Translations under genes and position numbers: made by a program
The notes under the pieces: model-generated
What the model was told of the DNA's origin: nothing
The model's input: the letters and a program-made list of their open reading frames with translations, nothing else
Database searches by the model: none
Part shown: one piece after another, positions 16,772 to 25,539 of the stretch
Position numbering within the stretch: position 1 is the first letter of the stretch
How the letters are laid out: each line of letters opens with the position of its first letter
Source of the DNA: Bacteroidales bacterium
Lineage (GTDB): Bacteria > Bacteroidota > Bacteroidia > Bacteroidales > Muribaculaceae
Direction: 5' to 3'
Assembly: GCA_910575615.1 (NCBI GenBank)
Contig: CAJTEX010000002.1
Coordinates: forward strand, 120,117-184,116
Length of the DNA stretch: 64,000 nucleotides

Positions 16772-17437
16772 TCAGCGTGGGTGGGATTTGAGGAAGTTCT
16801 CCTCAAGGGTGTTGTCGAAATAGAGGATATGCTGGCGGGAGTTGCCGGGGAAGTTGAACTTGATGGCCTCCACGTCGCCCAGGCGGTCGGTGCCGATGAC
16901 CTTGCCGATGCCGATGACATTGGTCAGGATGCGGCGGCGGTCAGCATCGGAGGTGACATAGAATGGGGAGGCGGCGAATGTGCCGTGGCCGCTCTCGAGT
17001 ATCGCCCCCGCAATCAGGTCGGAGCGGATGGCCATGTTGAGGGCCTTTTTGCCGGGAGTCTCCCCTATTCCGCGCTCGTAGACGGCCAGGGCGAGGATTG
17101 AGAGGTCGAGCGAGACGGGGTTGAGCTCGAGCGCCGGCCCTATCAGGCGGGCCACAGTCTCGTAGTCCTTGCGGTCATAGGCGGCGTGGATTTCGGGGAA
17201 TGTGTCGCGGGGCTCGTAGGACGGGGTGAAGGCGTAGCCGTAGTAGACGGTGGCCATCTCGTCGGACGTGAGGGTGGTGTCGGCCGCCACGAAGCGGTCG
17301 AGCAGGGCCTTGTATCGGGCGGGGTGCATGGTGACATCCACCTCGATCTGGCGGTAGTCGATGGCGCTTACGCGCTGGGGGAGAGTGAATGAGAACGCCC
17401 CGAGTATGAGGGCTATCAGCAGGGTCTTTTTCATCAT
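16772..17437 (-). CDS. DUF4919 family secreted protein
   Basis: The 221-residue protein starts with tandem ATGs (17435-17437 and 17432-17434) and a signal peptide (LLIALILGAFSFTLPQRVSA). The mature part is largely helical: DYRQIEVDVTMHPARYKALL, an LTSDEMATVYYGYAF segment, AAYDRKDYETVARL, and the C-terminal FNFPGNSRQHILYFDN. This pattern matches Bacteroidota DUF4919 proteins. No catalytic motif is visible and the role is unknown. It lies 19 bp after the alkaline phosphatase gene, so a shared transcript is likely. Confidence 0.8.
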   Translation of the reverse strand: MMKKTLLIALILGAFSFTLPQRVSAIDYRQIEVDVTMHPARYKALLDRFVAADTTLTSDEMATVYYGYAFTPSYEPRDTFPEIHAAYDRKDYETVARLIGPALELNPVSLDLSILALAVYERGIGETPGKKALNMAIRSDLIAGAILESGHGTFAASPFYVTSDADRRRILTNVIGIGKVIGTDRLGDVEAIKFNFPGNSRQHILYFDNTLEENFLKSHPR

Positions 17438-17456
17438 GTCATCAATTTTCTTGGGG

Positions 17457-18854
17457 TCATTCGCCGAGGGCTATTGACAGAATCTTGCGGGGAAGGTCGG
17501 TGTTGTCGTTCACACCGGAGAACTCTGAGGCTCCCACGCCGGCGGCGAACACCGGCACCGGGGCCCCTGTATGCTTGATGGTTGTGAAACCAAGTCCGGC
17601 CTTGTCGTTGAGCAGTTCGAAGACGTGGGCCGAGAAGCCGTCGAAGGTGGCGTAGAGGGTCTCCTGGTCGGGGGCGGAGTTGCGTCCGGCCATCATATTC
17701 TCAAACATCTCAGACAGCTCGGCGGTTTCCTCGGGGGTGAGCAGCACGGCCGAACCGAAGCCGAGGTTGTCGGCGAGGTACTCCTCCATGTCAGGCCAAT
17801 GGTAGACGCGGCGGTCGCGGGCGAGGCTCTTGACATACTCGCTGAACTCCTCCTTGGAGACCTTCTGGGCGGCGGCCACGGCCGGACGCACCGAGTAGCC
17901 GGTGGTGGTGGTGCCGATTGACATTCCGCCGGTCTCATGGTCGGCGGTGACCACGATCAGGGTTTCGTCGGGGTGAGCGAGGTAGAATTGCCAGGCCAGG
18001 GCGAGCGACTGGTCGAAATTGATGACCTCGCGCATGATGGTGCCGCCGTCATTGGCGTGTCCGGCATGGTCGATGTTGCCCCCCTCCACCATCATAAAGA
18101 AACGGTCGGGGGAGACGCGGCTGAGCTGCCTGATTCCGGCAGCGGTCATGGCCGGGAGGGTGAGCGCGCCGGGTATGGAGTCGACGGTGTAGCCCACATT
18201 CCAGGTCTTCACGGTGTCGTTGCTGAGCACCAGCAGGCGGTCGGCCTCGGTGGCGAGCCCTTCAGGGCCGCAGGCCACGGTGACACCCTGCTCGGCGAAG
18301 TAGTCGAGCAGCGGGGTCCGCGAGCCATCTTTGTCGCGGGCGGCGCGCAGTCCGGCCCCGGCGGCATACTGGTAGCCCGACTCGGCCAGCTGGCGGCCTA
18401 CGGCCATGTATTCCGAGCGCGAGGGGACATGGGCGTAAAACGCCCCCGGTGTGGCGTCGTCGATGGCCACAGTGGTCACCAGCCCGACACCCCACCCCTT
18501 GTCGAAGAGTGTCTTGGCGATGGAGGTGACAGCGACGGTGTCGGCATCCATGCCGAGCATGTTGTTGCGGGTCTTGCGGCCAGTGGCCAGGGCGGTGCCT
18601 GCGGCAGCCGAGTCGGTGACATCGGATGACGCCGAGTGGGTGCGCGCCATCGAGGCCACGGGGAATCGCAGCATCGTCAGCGTGGAGTCGGCCCGCAGCA
18701 CCTCGTCACTGAATATCTGGGCGTTCAAGACATGGTTGAAGCCCATGCCGTCGCCGATGTAGTAGAATATGTATTTCGGCGCGTCGGCGGCCTGCAGCGA
18801 CATGAAGCAGGCGGGGAGGATGAGTGCAGAGAGGATTCGGCGGATTATATTCAT
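17457..18854 (-). CDS. Alkaline phosphatase (PhoA-type), periplasmic
   Basis: The 465-residue protein starts at the ATG at 18852-18854; a longer frame would place 20 extra residues before a good signal peptide (RILSALILPACFMSLQA). YYIGDGMGFNHVL holds the first metal Asp (D35). SSDVTDSAAAGTALATGRKT contains the nucleophile Ser (about S82). GGNIDHAGHANDGG and VVTADHETGGM supply the remaining metal ligands. It would release phosphate from monoesters in the periplasm. Its start is 5 bp after the GH3 gene, so translation is probably coupled. No Pho-box regulation can be judged here. Confidence 0.93.
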   Translation of the reverse strand: MNIIRRILSALILPACFMSLQAADAPKYIFYYIGDGMGFNHVLNAQIFSDEVLRADSTLTMLRFPVASMARTHSASSDVTDSAAAGTALATGRKTRNNMLGMDADTVAVTSIAKTLFDKGWGVGLVTTVAIDDATPGAFYAHVPSRSEYMAVGRQLAESGYQYAAGAGLRAARDKDGSRTPLLDYFAEQGVTVACGPEGLATEADRLLVLSNDTVKTWNVGYTVDSIPGALTLPAMTAAGIRQLSRVSPDRFFMMVEGGNIDHAGHANDGGTIMREVINFDQSLALAWQFYLAHPDETLIVVTADHETGGMSIGTTTTGYSVRPAVAAAQKVSKEEFSEYVKSLARDRRVYHWPDMEEYLADNLGFGSAVLLTPEETAELSEMFENMMAGRNSAPDQETLYATFDGFSAHVFELLNDKAGLGFTTIKHTGAPVPVFAAGVGASEFSGVNDNTDLPRKILSIALGE

Positions 18855-18859
18855 GGTTT

Positions 18860-20386
18860 TCAGTCTTTTTCGTTCATTATGAGGAGTTGCTCGACAATCG
18901 AGCGGTCGTTGCACAGGCGGGGCACTTTGCGCTGGCCGCCGAGCTTGCCGGTGGAGGCGAGCCAGCGGGTGAAAAGCCCCTGCCGGGCGGCTATCACCTG
19001 GGGCGCGTCGAGGAATATACCCCCGCCACGCTTGGCCTGGTAGTCGGAGTTCTCTTTCTGCAGCTCCAGGTCGAGGACACGGGCGAACTCCTGCAGGCCG
19101 CAGCCCGGCAGGCGGTCAAACTCGATGAGCCACTGGTGGCGGCCACGGGTGTTGTCGCCGGCATAGACCGGGGCGGCAGTGTAGTCGGCGACCTCCGCGC
19201 CGGTCATGGCGGCGGCACGGGCCATCGCGGCCTCGGCGTTGTGGACCATCAGCTCCTCGCCGAAGGCATTGATGAAGCATTTTGTGCGGCCGGCGATGGT
19301 GATTTCCACACCGCCATCCTCACCCTGCGGCTCAATCCTCACGGTGTCGCCCAGGCGGTAACGCCAGAGGCCGTTGGAGGAGGTGATGACAAGCTCGCAG
19401 ACCTGGCCGGGGGTCACCTCCCAGGCCGGGAGGGGGGATGCCTCAGGGTCATCCACGGGGATGAACTCGTAGAATACCTCGGCGTTCATCAGCAGCCCCA
19501 TCGCCGGGGAACCGGGACGCGACTGCACGGCGAAGAAACCCTCAGAGGCGTTGTAGTTCTCCCAGTAGCGCATCCTGGCGGGGTCGGTGATGCGGCTGTA
19601 CTGCCCCCGGTATGGGCCGAAGGCTATCCCGCCGTGGAAGAAGACCTCCAGGCCGGGCCACACCTCGTGGACTGTCTGCGCCCCGGTGATTTCAAGCACT
19701 TTCCTCAACACGGTCAGGAACCAGGAGGGGACTCCCGAGATAGACCTCACATCGGCCTTGACGGCAGCCAGGGCGAGCCTCGGCAGCTTCTCAGACCAGT
19801 CGGCCAGCAGGGCGGTATGCTTGTCGGGGATGCGGAAGAGGTTGACCAGCGGGTCGATGCGGTCGATAAGCGAGGCCGACAGGTCGCCGACCTTCACCCC
19901 GCGCGGTAGCGAGGCCAGCTCGTTGGCGTAGCTCCCCCCGAGTATGAAGTTCTTACCTCCGAAGAGGTGGCTGTCGGGATAATGGCCCAGGTATGAGGCC
20001 ACGGAGAAAGCCGCCCCGGCGTAGTGGCAGTCGTTGAGCGAGGCTTCAGGCAGGGGGATGTATTTGCTCTTACCCCCGGAGGTGCCTGACGACTGGGCGA
20101 AACGCCGGCAGACCCCGGGCCAGAGGATGTCTTTCTCCCCCCTGAGCATGCGCTCTACCCACGGGCGGAACGGCTCATAGGAGCGCGGCTCCACCTTGGC
20201 GGCGAAACCGGCGTAGCTGTCGGCCTGGGAAATCCCCGCCTGACGGCCATATTCTGTCTTCGCCCCGGCATAAAGCAAGCGGCGGAGCGTGGCCTTCTGG
20301 CTGCGCTCCACATCTTGTCTCGCCCTCTGCTCTGCCTTGAGGACACGGGCGAAAAACGGCCTGCTCAGCGGGGTGAAATCAAACAT
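18860..20386 (-). CDS. GH3-family acyl-adenylating-type protein
   Basis: This 508-residue cytoplasmic protein matches bacterial GH3 family members, relatives of plant auxin-responsive GH3 acyl-acid amido synthetases and of the ANL adenylating superfamily. Signatures seen: CRRFAQSSGTSGGKSKYIPL (ATP-phosphate loop, about 95-115), VFFHGGIAFGPYRGQY, YNASEGFFAVQ, and GLWRYRLGDTVRI. The plant enzymes join amino acids to carboxylic acids, but the bacterial substrate is unknown. The ATG at 20384-20386 lies one base after the topA TGA, pointing to translational coupling with topA. Confidence 0.88.
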   Translation of the reverse strand: MFDFTPLSRPFFARVLKAEQRARQDVERSQKATLRRLLYAGAKTEYGRQAGISQADSYAGFAAKVEPRSYEPFRPWVERMLRGEKDILWPGVCRRFAQSSGTSGGKSKYIPLPEASLNDCHYAGAAFSVASYLGHYPDSHLFGGKNFILGGSYANELASLPRGVKVGDLSASLIDRIDPLVNLFRIPDKHTALLADWSEKLPRLALAAVKADVRSISGVPSWFLTVLRKVLEITGAQTVHEVWPGLEVFFHGGIAFGPYRGQYSRITDPARMRYWENYNASEGFFAVQSRPGSPAMGLLMNAEVFYEFIPVDDPEASPLPAWEVTPGQVCELVITSSNGLWRYRLGDTVRIEPQGEDGGVEITIAGRTKCFINAFGEELMVHNAEAAMARAAAMTGAEVADYTAAPVYAGDNTRGRHQWLIEFDRLPGCGLQEFARVLDLELQKENSDYQAKRGGGIFLDAPQVIAARQGLFTRWLASTGKLGGQRKVPRLCNDRSIVEQLLIMNEKD

Positions 20387-20387
20387 G

Positions 20388-22712
20388 TCACTTCTTGCGG
20401 CGCGCCGGACGCTTGGGCTTGGAATCCTGGTCGGCGATTATCTCGCGACACTCCTCCAGGCTCAGGGCGGCGGGGTCGGCCACGGTCTTGGGTATCTTGT
20501 AGTTGTTCTTGCCGCAGGCGATGTAGATGCCGTAGCGGCCGTTGAGAATCTGCACCGACTCATCCTCGGGGAAGGTCTTGACGATGCGGTTGGCCTCCTC
20601 GCGGCGCTTCTCCTCGATGAGCGCGACAGCCTCGTCGAGGGTGAGGTGGGCCGGGGAGTATTCCTTTGGTATCGAGATGAATTTGCCGTCGAACTTGACG
20701 TATGGCCCGTAGCGGCCGATGGCCACCGTCAGGTCGGACCCCTCATACTCGCCGATGTGGCGCGGGAACTCGAAGAGCTTCAGCGCCTCCTCCAGGGTGA
20801 TGGTGCTGACGCTCTGACCCTTCAGCAGGGAGGCGAACTGGGGTTTCTCCTCGCCGTCTCCGTCGCCGAGCTGTATCATAGGGCCGTAGCGGCCTATCTT
20901 CACCGAGACCGGTTTGTCGGTCTTGGGGTCGACACCGAGTATCCTCTCCCCCACCTTGTGTTCGAGGCGCATGTTCATCGCCGAGTCGACAGCCGGGTGG
21001 AAGCCGGTGTAAAAGCTCTGTATCTCGTTGTGCCAGGGGAGTTTCCCCTCGGCTATGCGGTCAAATTTCTCCTCCACCTGGGCCGTGAAGTTGTAGTCGA
21101 GGATGTCGGGGAAATATTCCGTCAGGAACTCGTTGACAACCTCGCCGACATCGGTGGGGACAAGCTTCCCTTTCTCGGAGCCGACAGTCTCGGTGCGCAC
21201 CCGTCGGGCAATCTTCCCTCCGTCGAGGGAGAGGACCACAAACTCGCGCTCAGTGCCCTCCTTCTCCCCTTTCTCCACATATCCGCGCTGCTGTATGGTC
21301 GAGATTGTCGGGGCGTAGGTCGAGGGGCGGCCAATCCCCAGCTCCTCCATCTTCTTGACCAGCGACGCCTCGGTGTAGCGCGGGGGCTGCTGGGTGAATC
21401 GCTCGGTGGCGGTCATGTCTTCGAGCGTGAGGGTCATGCCCTTGCTGAAATGGGGGAGAAGCCCCTGGTCGGAGGTGTCATCGGTGTTGTCGTCGTCGCG
21501 GCCCTCCATGTAGACCTTGAGGAAGCCGTCGAAACGGACCACCTCGCCGGTGACGGTGAAGCGCGCGCCGCTCTGGCGGGCGGAAATCTCGACGGTGGTC
21601 TTCTCCATCTCGGCATCGGCCATCTGCGAGGCCACGGCGCGCTTCCAGATCAGGGAGTAGAGCCTCTTCTCCTGGGGTGACGCGTCGATGGTCTTCTGGT
21701 CGACATAGGTGGGGCGGATGGCCTCGTGGGCCTCCTGCGCGCCACGCGACGAGGTGTGGTAGCGGCGCAGCTTGAGGTACTCGTCGCCCATCGTGGATGA
21801 GATCTCATCCTTGATGGACCCGAGGGCGAGCTCGCTGAGGTTGAGCGAGTCGGTACGCATGTAGGTGATGTGTCCGGCCTCGTAGAGCTTCTGGGCAATC
21901 ATCATGGTCTGGGATACGGTGAAGCCCAGCTTGCGGGCAGCCTCCTGCTGGAGGGTGGAGGTGGTGAAGGGGGGCGCGGGAGCCTTCTTCACCGGGTGGA
22001 CGTTGACGGCGGTCACCTCGAAGGTGTCGCCGACAGATGCCGACAGCAGCTCTTCGGCCTCGGCCTCCGAGCCAAGGCGTGTGGCCAGCGAGCCGTTGAC
22101 AGCCTCCCCGTCGGGGAGACGGAACCGCGCGCCGACACGGAAGTATTCCTCCGGTCTGAAGCTTTTTATCTCATTCTCCCGCTCCATGATGAGCCTCACG
22201 GCCACCGACTGGACGCGTCCGGCCGACAGGGCGGGCTTGATTTTCTTCCACAGCACGGGCGACAGCTCGAAGCCCACGATGCGATCGAGCACACGGCGCG
22301 CCTGCTGGGCGTCGACGAGGTTGATGTCGATGTCGCGGGGATTCTCGATGGCGTGGAGGATGGCGTTCTTGGTGATTTCGTGGAAGACGATGCGGCGGGT
22401 GTTGGCCGGCTTGAGCTTCAGCACCTCGAACAGGTGCCAGGCAATGGCCTCCCCCTCGCGGTCCTCATCGGAAGCCAGCCAGACGGTCTCGGCCTCCTTG
22501 GCGCATTTCTTCAGCTCGGCCACGAGGGCCTTCTTGTCGTCGGGAATCTCGTAGACGGGCGCGAAGCCGTTGTCGACATCGATGCTGAAATTCTTCTTTT
22601 TCAAATCGCGGATATGTCCGTAGCTCGACATCACCTTGAAGTCAGGCCCGAGGAATTTCCCGATGGTCTTCGCTTTTGCGGGTGACTCGACAATCACAAG
22701 ATTCTTCGACAT
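20388..22712 (-). CDS. topA: DNA topoisomerase I
   Basis: Type IA topoisomerase that relaxes negative supercoils. The 774-residue protein begins MSKNLVIVESPAKAKTIGKF (Toprim Glu at 9) and carries LASDEDREGEAIAW (Toprim acidic cluster, about 82-88). The active-site Tyr is in ITYMRTDSLNLS (about Y284). The C-terminus lacks four-Cys zinc fingers. It has three Topo-C repeats instead (GRYGPMIQLG, GRYGPYVKFDGKFISIP, NGRYGIYIACGKNNYKIP) and a basic KPKRPARRKK tail, the usual non-enterobacterial form. I chose the ATG at 22710-22712; the longer frame adds non-conserved residues. A TAATTTTG box (22800-22807, minus strand) is a likely -7 element. Confidence 0.96.
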   Translation of the reverse strand: MSKNLVIVESPAKAKTIGKFLGPDFKVMSSYGHIRDLKKKNFSIDVDNGFAPVYEIPDDKKALVAELKKCAKEAETVWLASDEDREGEAIAWHLFEVLKLKPANTRRIVFHEITKNAILHAIENPRDIDINLVDAQQARRVLDRIVGFELSPVLWKKIKPALSAGRVQSVAVRLIMERENEIKSFRPEEYFRVGARFRLPDGEAVNGSLATRLGSEAEAEELLSASVGDTFEVTAVNVHPVKKAPAPPFTTSTLQQEAARKLGFTVSQTMMIAQKLYEAGHITYMRTDSLNLSELALGSIKDEISSTMGDEYLKLRRYHTSSRGAQEAHEAIRPTYVDQKTIDASPQEKRLYSLIWKRAVASQMADAEMEKTTVEISARQSGARFTVTGEVVRFDGFLKVYMEGRDDDNTDDTSDQGLLPHFSKGMTLTLEDMTATERFTQQPPRYTEASLVKKMEELGIGRPSTYAPTISTIQQRGYVEKGEKEGTEREFVVLSLDGGKIARRVRTETVGSEKGKLVPTDVGEVVNEFLTEYFPDILDYNFTAQVEEKFDRIAEGKLPWHNEIQSFYTGFHPAVDSAMNMRLEHKVGERILGVDPKTDKPVSVKIGRYGPMIQLGDGDGEEKPQFASLLKGQSVSTITLEEALKLFEFPRHIGEYEGSDLTVAIGRYGPYVKFDGKFISIPKEYSPAHLTLDEAVALIEEKRREEANRIVKTFPEDESVQILNGRYGIYIACGKNNYKIPKTVADPAALSLEECREIIADQDSKPKRPARRKK

Positions 22713-22904
22713 ATGGCAGGGGGATATGAGGTTGCTTTCTATTTCGGTTTTATATGACAAGGTGGCCATCGCGGCGCGACGGCTCACAAATCGCGGGGGC
22801 AAAATTACAAAAACAATGTCATAAATCCCCCCGACCGAGGTGAAAATTCTCATTTATCCCAACAAAAATAGCCGCCGGGGTGTTCGGAGGAGTAAAAAAT
22901 TCAG

Positions 22905-22912
22905 TAAATTTG
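22905..22912 (+). promoter_or_regulatory. -7 box immediately before the MgtC-like gene
   Basis: TAAATTTG at 22905-22912 matches TAnnTTTG and ends 6 nt before the ATG at 22919. The expected start point is at or within a few bases of the start codon, so the mRNA may be leaderless. The -33 element is weak (TTCGG near 22883). This promoter diverges from topA. Confidence 0.5.
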
Positions 22913-22918
22913 CTCCCT

Positions 22919-23638
22919 ATGGAACAGATACTCTCATCGCTCGTGACAGAAATAAATTCCCCGGAGGTCAACCTTGCCGGGGCGGTGTTCAAACTGCTCC
23001 TCTCGATGGTGCTGGGTGTGCTGGTGGGGCTGGAGAGGAAGCGCAAGGGGCAGATCGCCGGGGTCAGGACATTCGCCCTGATCTCGATGGGGGCATGCAT
23101 GGCCATGCTCCTCTCCATATATGTCCCGCAGGTCTACCTGGGGCTGAAGAACGGCGACCCGGGACGCATCGCGGCGCAGGTCATCACCGGCATCGGTTTC
23201 CTCGGCGCGGGAGCGATGATACACATGAAAGGCTCTGTCAGGGGGCTGACCACCGCCGCCGGAATCTGGATGACGGCCACGATAGGCATGGCCGTCGGGG
23301 TGGGGATGTACCTGTGCAGCATCATAGCCACGGCGATGATACTGCTGACGCTTATCGCCTTCCAGGTGTATGAGAACCGCGCCCGGCTGGGGCAGGAGAA
23401 CCGCGTGGTGAAGATGGTGGTCCACGGCATAGTAAGCGACATCACTCCCTACCGAGATGTGTTCGGCCGCCATTCGGTCCACCTGTCTACATTCTACATC
23501 AATTATGACTACGAGCAGAACCTGACGGAGCTGAATTTCGTGGTGCTCGCCCCGACCCACCGCAACTATCTCCCCATGTTCCAAGACCTGCGCCTGCTGG
23601 GCCAGACCCGCTCGCTGACCCTCTCGTCGGGCACCTGA
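22919..23638 (+). CDS. MgtC/SapB-family inner-membrane protein
   Basis: The 239-residue protein (from the ATG at 22919, MEQILSSLVTEI) has about four hydrophobic segments in its first 150 residues. VLGVLVGLERKRKGQIAGVR is the signature of MgtC/SapB proteins, and GIGFLGAGAMIHM and VRGLTTAAGIWMTA are the other conserved motifs. The C-terminal ~85 residues form a soluble domain. MgtC proteins affect Mg2+ starvation survival and ATP synthase in some pathogens; in commensals the role is unclear. A longer frame starts at 22880 but homologues fit the inner ATG. It is followed by the convergent ffs gene. Confidence 0.88.
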   Translation: MEQILSSLVTEINSPEVNLAGAVFKLLLSMVLGVLVGLERKRKGQIAGVRTFALISMGACMAMLLSIYVPQVYLGLKNGDPGRIAAQVITGIGFLGAGAMIHMKGSVRGLTTAAGIWMTATIGMAVGVGMYLCSIIATAMILLTLIAFQVYENRARLGQENRVVKMVVHGIVSDITPYRDVFGRHSVHLSTFYINYDYEQNLTELNFVVLAPTHRNYLPMFQDLRLLGQTRSLTLSSGT

Positions 23639-23670
23639 CCTGACGGGCCTCACATACGGGCACAAAAAAA

Positions 23671-23767
23671 GGGTAAGCTGACTACATCGCACCGCTACGA
23701 CCCCCTACCGCTGCTTCGATCAAGACCTGACGGAGTTCGGGGGGAGCTGGTCGTGTAGGACTTACCC
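23671..23767 (-). ncRNA. ffs: Signal recognition particle RNA (small bacterial type)
   Basis: Read on the minus strand, a ~97-nt RNA begins GGGTAAGTCC and ends AGCTTACCC, closing a long terminal stem. In its middle it has CCGTCAGGTCTTGATCGAAG and GCAGCGGTAG. This matches the conserved apical Ffh-binding domain of SRP RNA (GUCAGGU...GAAGCAGC), with a GAUC-type tetraloop variant. A T-run follows the 3' end (plus-strand A run at 23664-23670), serving as terminator. A perfect promoter lies just upstream. It would act with Ffh and FtsY in co-translational membrane targeting. A short open frame overlapping it at 23695-23898 is not a gene. Confidence 0.93.
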
Positions 23768-23772
23768 GGCTG

Positions 23773-23803
23773 CAAAGTTACGACTTTTTTTTCTTCCGCC
23801 AAA
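23773..23803 (-). promoter_or_regulatory. Promoter of ffs
   Basis: On the minus strand TTTG (23800-23803), 19 nt, then TAACTTTG (23773-23780) is an exact Bacteroidota consensus. The first RNA base (G at 23767) follows 5 nt after the -7 box. Confidence 0.85.
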
Positions 23804-23989
23804 CAATTTCGCGACGTTTTTTCAAATCGCCGAGGCAACCCTTTGGGATTAAGCATTGTTAATACTGCGAGGGATGCCCTGAGGAGCCATTTTAACATTT
23901 ATGTCCTTTTTGACAGAATATTGGCCGTTTAGGCCTCAGTCGGAATGGTGGCGTTGTCTCAGGCTCCTTAAAATATGTAATTTTGTAGC

Positions 23990-25480
23990 ATGGTTATGTT
24001 GAGAGTTTCACCTACAATAGATTTCGGCCAGACGCGGAGCCTGCTCAGGCGGCTCCTCCCGGCCGTGGCAATCGGCCTGGCCGCCATGACGGCATCGGCC
24101 GACACATACTCGCTTGACAGCTGCCGACAGCTTGCCCTGCGCAACAACAAGGAGCTGATGGTCAAGCGCGAACAGCAACGCAAGGCCGGCTACCAGAAGA
24201 AGCAGGCCTTCGCGGCGTATCTCCCCGGAATAGATTTCGCGGGAGGGTATCTATACAATCAGAAGAATATTTCGATTTTCGACTCCGACCAGCTGCTGCC
24301 GGTGAAGTCGTTCGACCTCCAGAGCCAGAGCTACCAGTTCAACCTGGTGAAGAACCCCTACACCGGCGAGCCGATAAAGGGGCCCGACGGCCAGTATGTC
24401 CCGGAGGATGTGGCCCTTATCCCCAAAGAGGCGATGGAGTTTGACATCCACAATGTCTTCTTCGGGGCGGTGACCCTCACCCAGCCGGTGTTCATGGGGG
24501 GCAAAATCGTGGCGATGAACAAAATCGCCGGGCTCGCCTCTGACATCGCCGACCAGCTCTACGCCAGCGAGGCGCAGAATGTGGTCTACGCCGTAGACGG
24601 CGCATACTGGACGGTGGTGGCCCTCAAGGCCAAGCATGAGCTGGCAAAGAGCTATGTCAACCTCCTCGACACGCTGCGGTCTGATGTCGGCAAGATGGTG
24701 GAGCAGGGGGTGGCCACGCGCAGCGACCTGCTCAGCGTCGAGGTGAAGCTCAACCAGGCCAATGTCGACCTGACAAAGGTGGAGAACGGCCTGAGCCTCA
24801 GCCGTATGGCCCTCGCGCAGGTCTGCGGCCTGCCGGTCAACTCCCAGATGCAGGTGGAGGATGAAGGGAGCCTGGAGATAGACCCCCACGCCGAAATCGC
24901 CAACAGCTACGACATGGAGGCGGTCTACGCCTCGCGCCATGACCTGACGGCCCTCGGGCTGGCGGGGAAGGTGGCCGAGCAGGAGGCCAATGTGGCCCGC
25001 GCGGCTATGCTCCCCAACGTGGCCCTGATTGGAGCCTACTCCTTCTCAAACCCCAATATGTTTGACGGCTTCAAGAAGCGTTTCGACGGGGCCTTCTCGG
25101 TCGGGGTGATGGTGACCATACCCATCTGGCACTGGGGAGGCAACTATTACGGCTACAAGGCTTCGAGGAGCAACGCCGTGGTGTCGCAGCTCCAGCTCCA
25201 GAACGCCCGCGAGATGGTCGACCTGCAGGTGAGCCAGGCCGCGTTCAAGGCCCAGGAGTCAATCAAGACCTACAACATGACCTGCGCCAACCTCGAAAAG
25301 GCCGAGGAGAACCTGCGCAGCGCGACCCTCGGGTTCCGCGAGGGGGTGATGACCCCCACCGACGTGATGACGGCGCAGACAGCCTGGCTGAAAGCCAACT
25401 CAGAGAAGATTGACGCGAAGGTGGATGTGCAGCTCTGCGACGTCTACCTCTCCAAGGTGCTGGGCCGTCTCGACTATTGA
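23990..25480 (+). CDS. TolC-family outer-membrane efflux protein
   Basis: The 496-residue protein has a signal peptide (RLLPAVAIGLAAMTASA) and two OEP-type halves: a first coiled helical part around 40-240 (LRNNKELMVKREQQRKAGYQ) and a second around 300-490. FREGVMTPTDVMTAQTAWLK is the classic OEP helix motif. It would form the outer-membrane tunnel for the membrane-fusion and permease proteins encoded next. Two in-frame ATGs (23990 and 23996) lie only 4-10 nt past a TAATTTTG -7 box (23978-23985) with TTG at 23954, so the mRNA has almost no leader. It is the first gene of a four-gene export operon. Confidence 0.92.
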   Translation: MVMLRVSPTIDFGQTRSLLRRLLPAVAIGLAAMTASADTYSLDSCRQLALRNNKELMVKREQQRKAGYQKKQAFAAYLPGIDFAGGYLYNQKNISIFDSDQLLPVKSFDLQSQSYQFNLVKNPYTGEPIKGPDGQYVPEDVALIPKEAMEFDIHNVFFGAVTLTQPVFMGGKIVAMNKIAGLASDIADQLYASEAQNVVYAVDGAYWTVVALKAKHELAKSYVNLLDTLRSDVGKMVEQGVATRSDLLSVEVKLNQANVDLTKVENGLSLSRMALAQVCGLPVNSQMQVEDEGSLEIDPHAEIANSYDMEAVYASRHDLTALGLAGKVAEQEANVARAAMLPNVALIGAYSFSNPNMFDGFKKRFDGAFSVGVMVTIPIWHWGGNYYGYKASRSNAVVSQLQLQNAREMVDLQVSQAAFKAQESIKTYNMTCANLEKAEENLRSATLGFREGVMTPTDVMTAQTAWLKANSEKIDAKVDVQLCDVYLSKVLGRLDY

Positions 25481-25539
25481 CCCGGCAGCATCACATTTGA
25501 CAACAAAACCTCAATTTCAATTCTCAATACCGATTTGCC

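Noticed and set aside
20289..21680. 463-codon open frame opposite topA
   Set aside because: Shadow of topA caused by GC-rich codon use; no conserved motif or ribosome-binding context.
23695..23898. 67-codon frame overlapping the SRP RNA gene
   Set aside because: It covers the ffs gene and its promoter on the same strand; the RNA explains the sequence.
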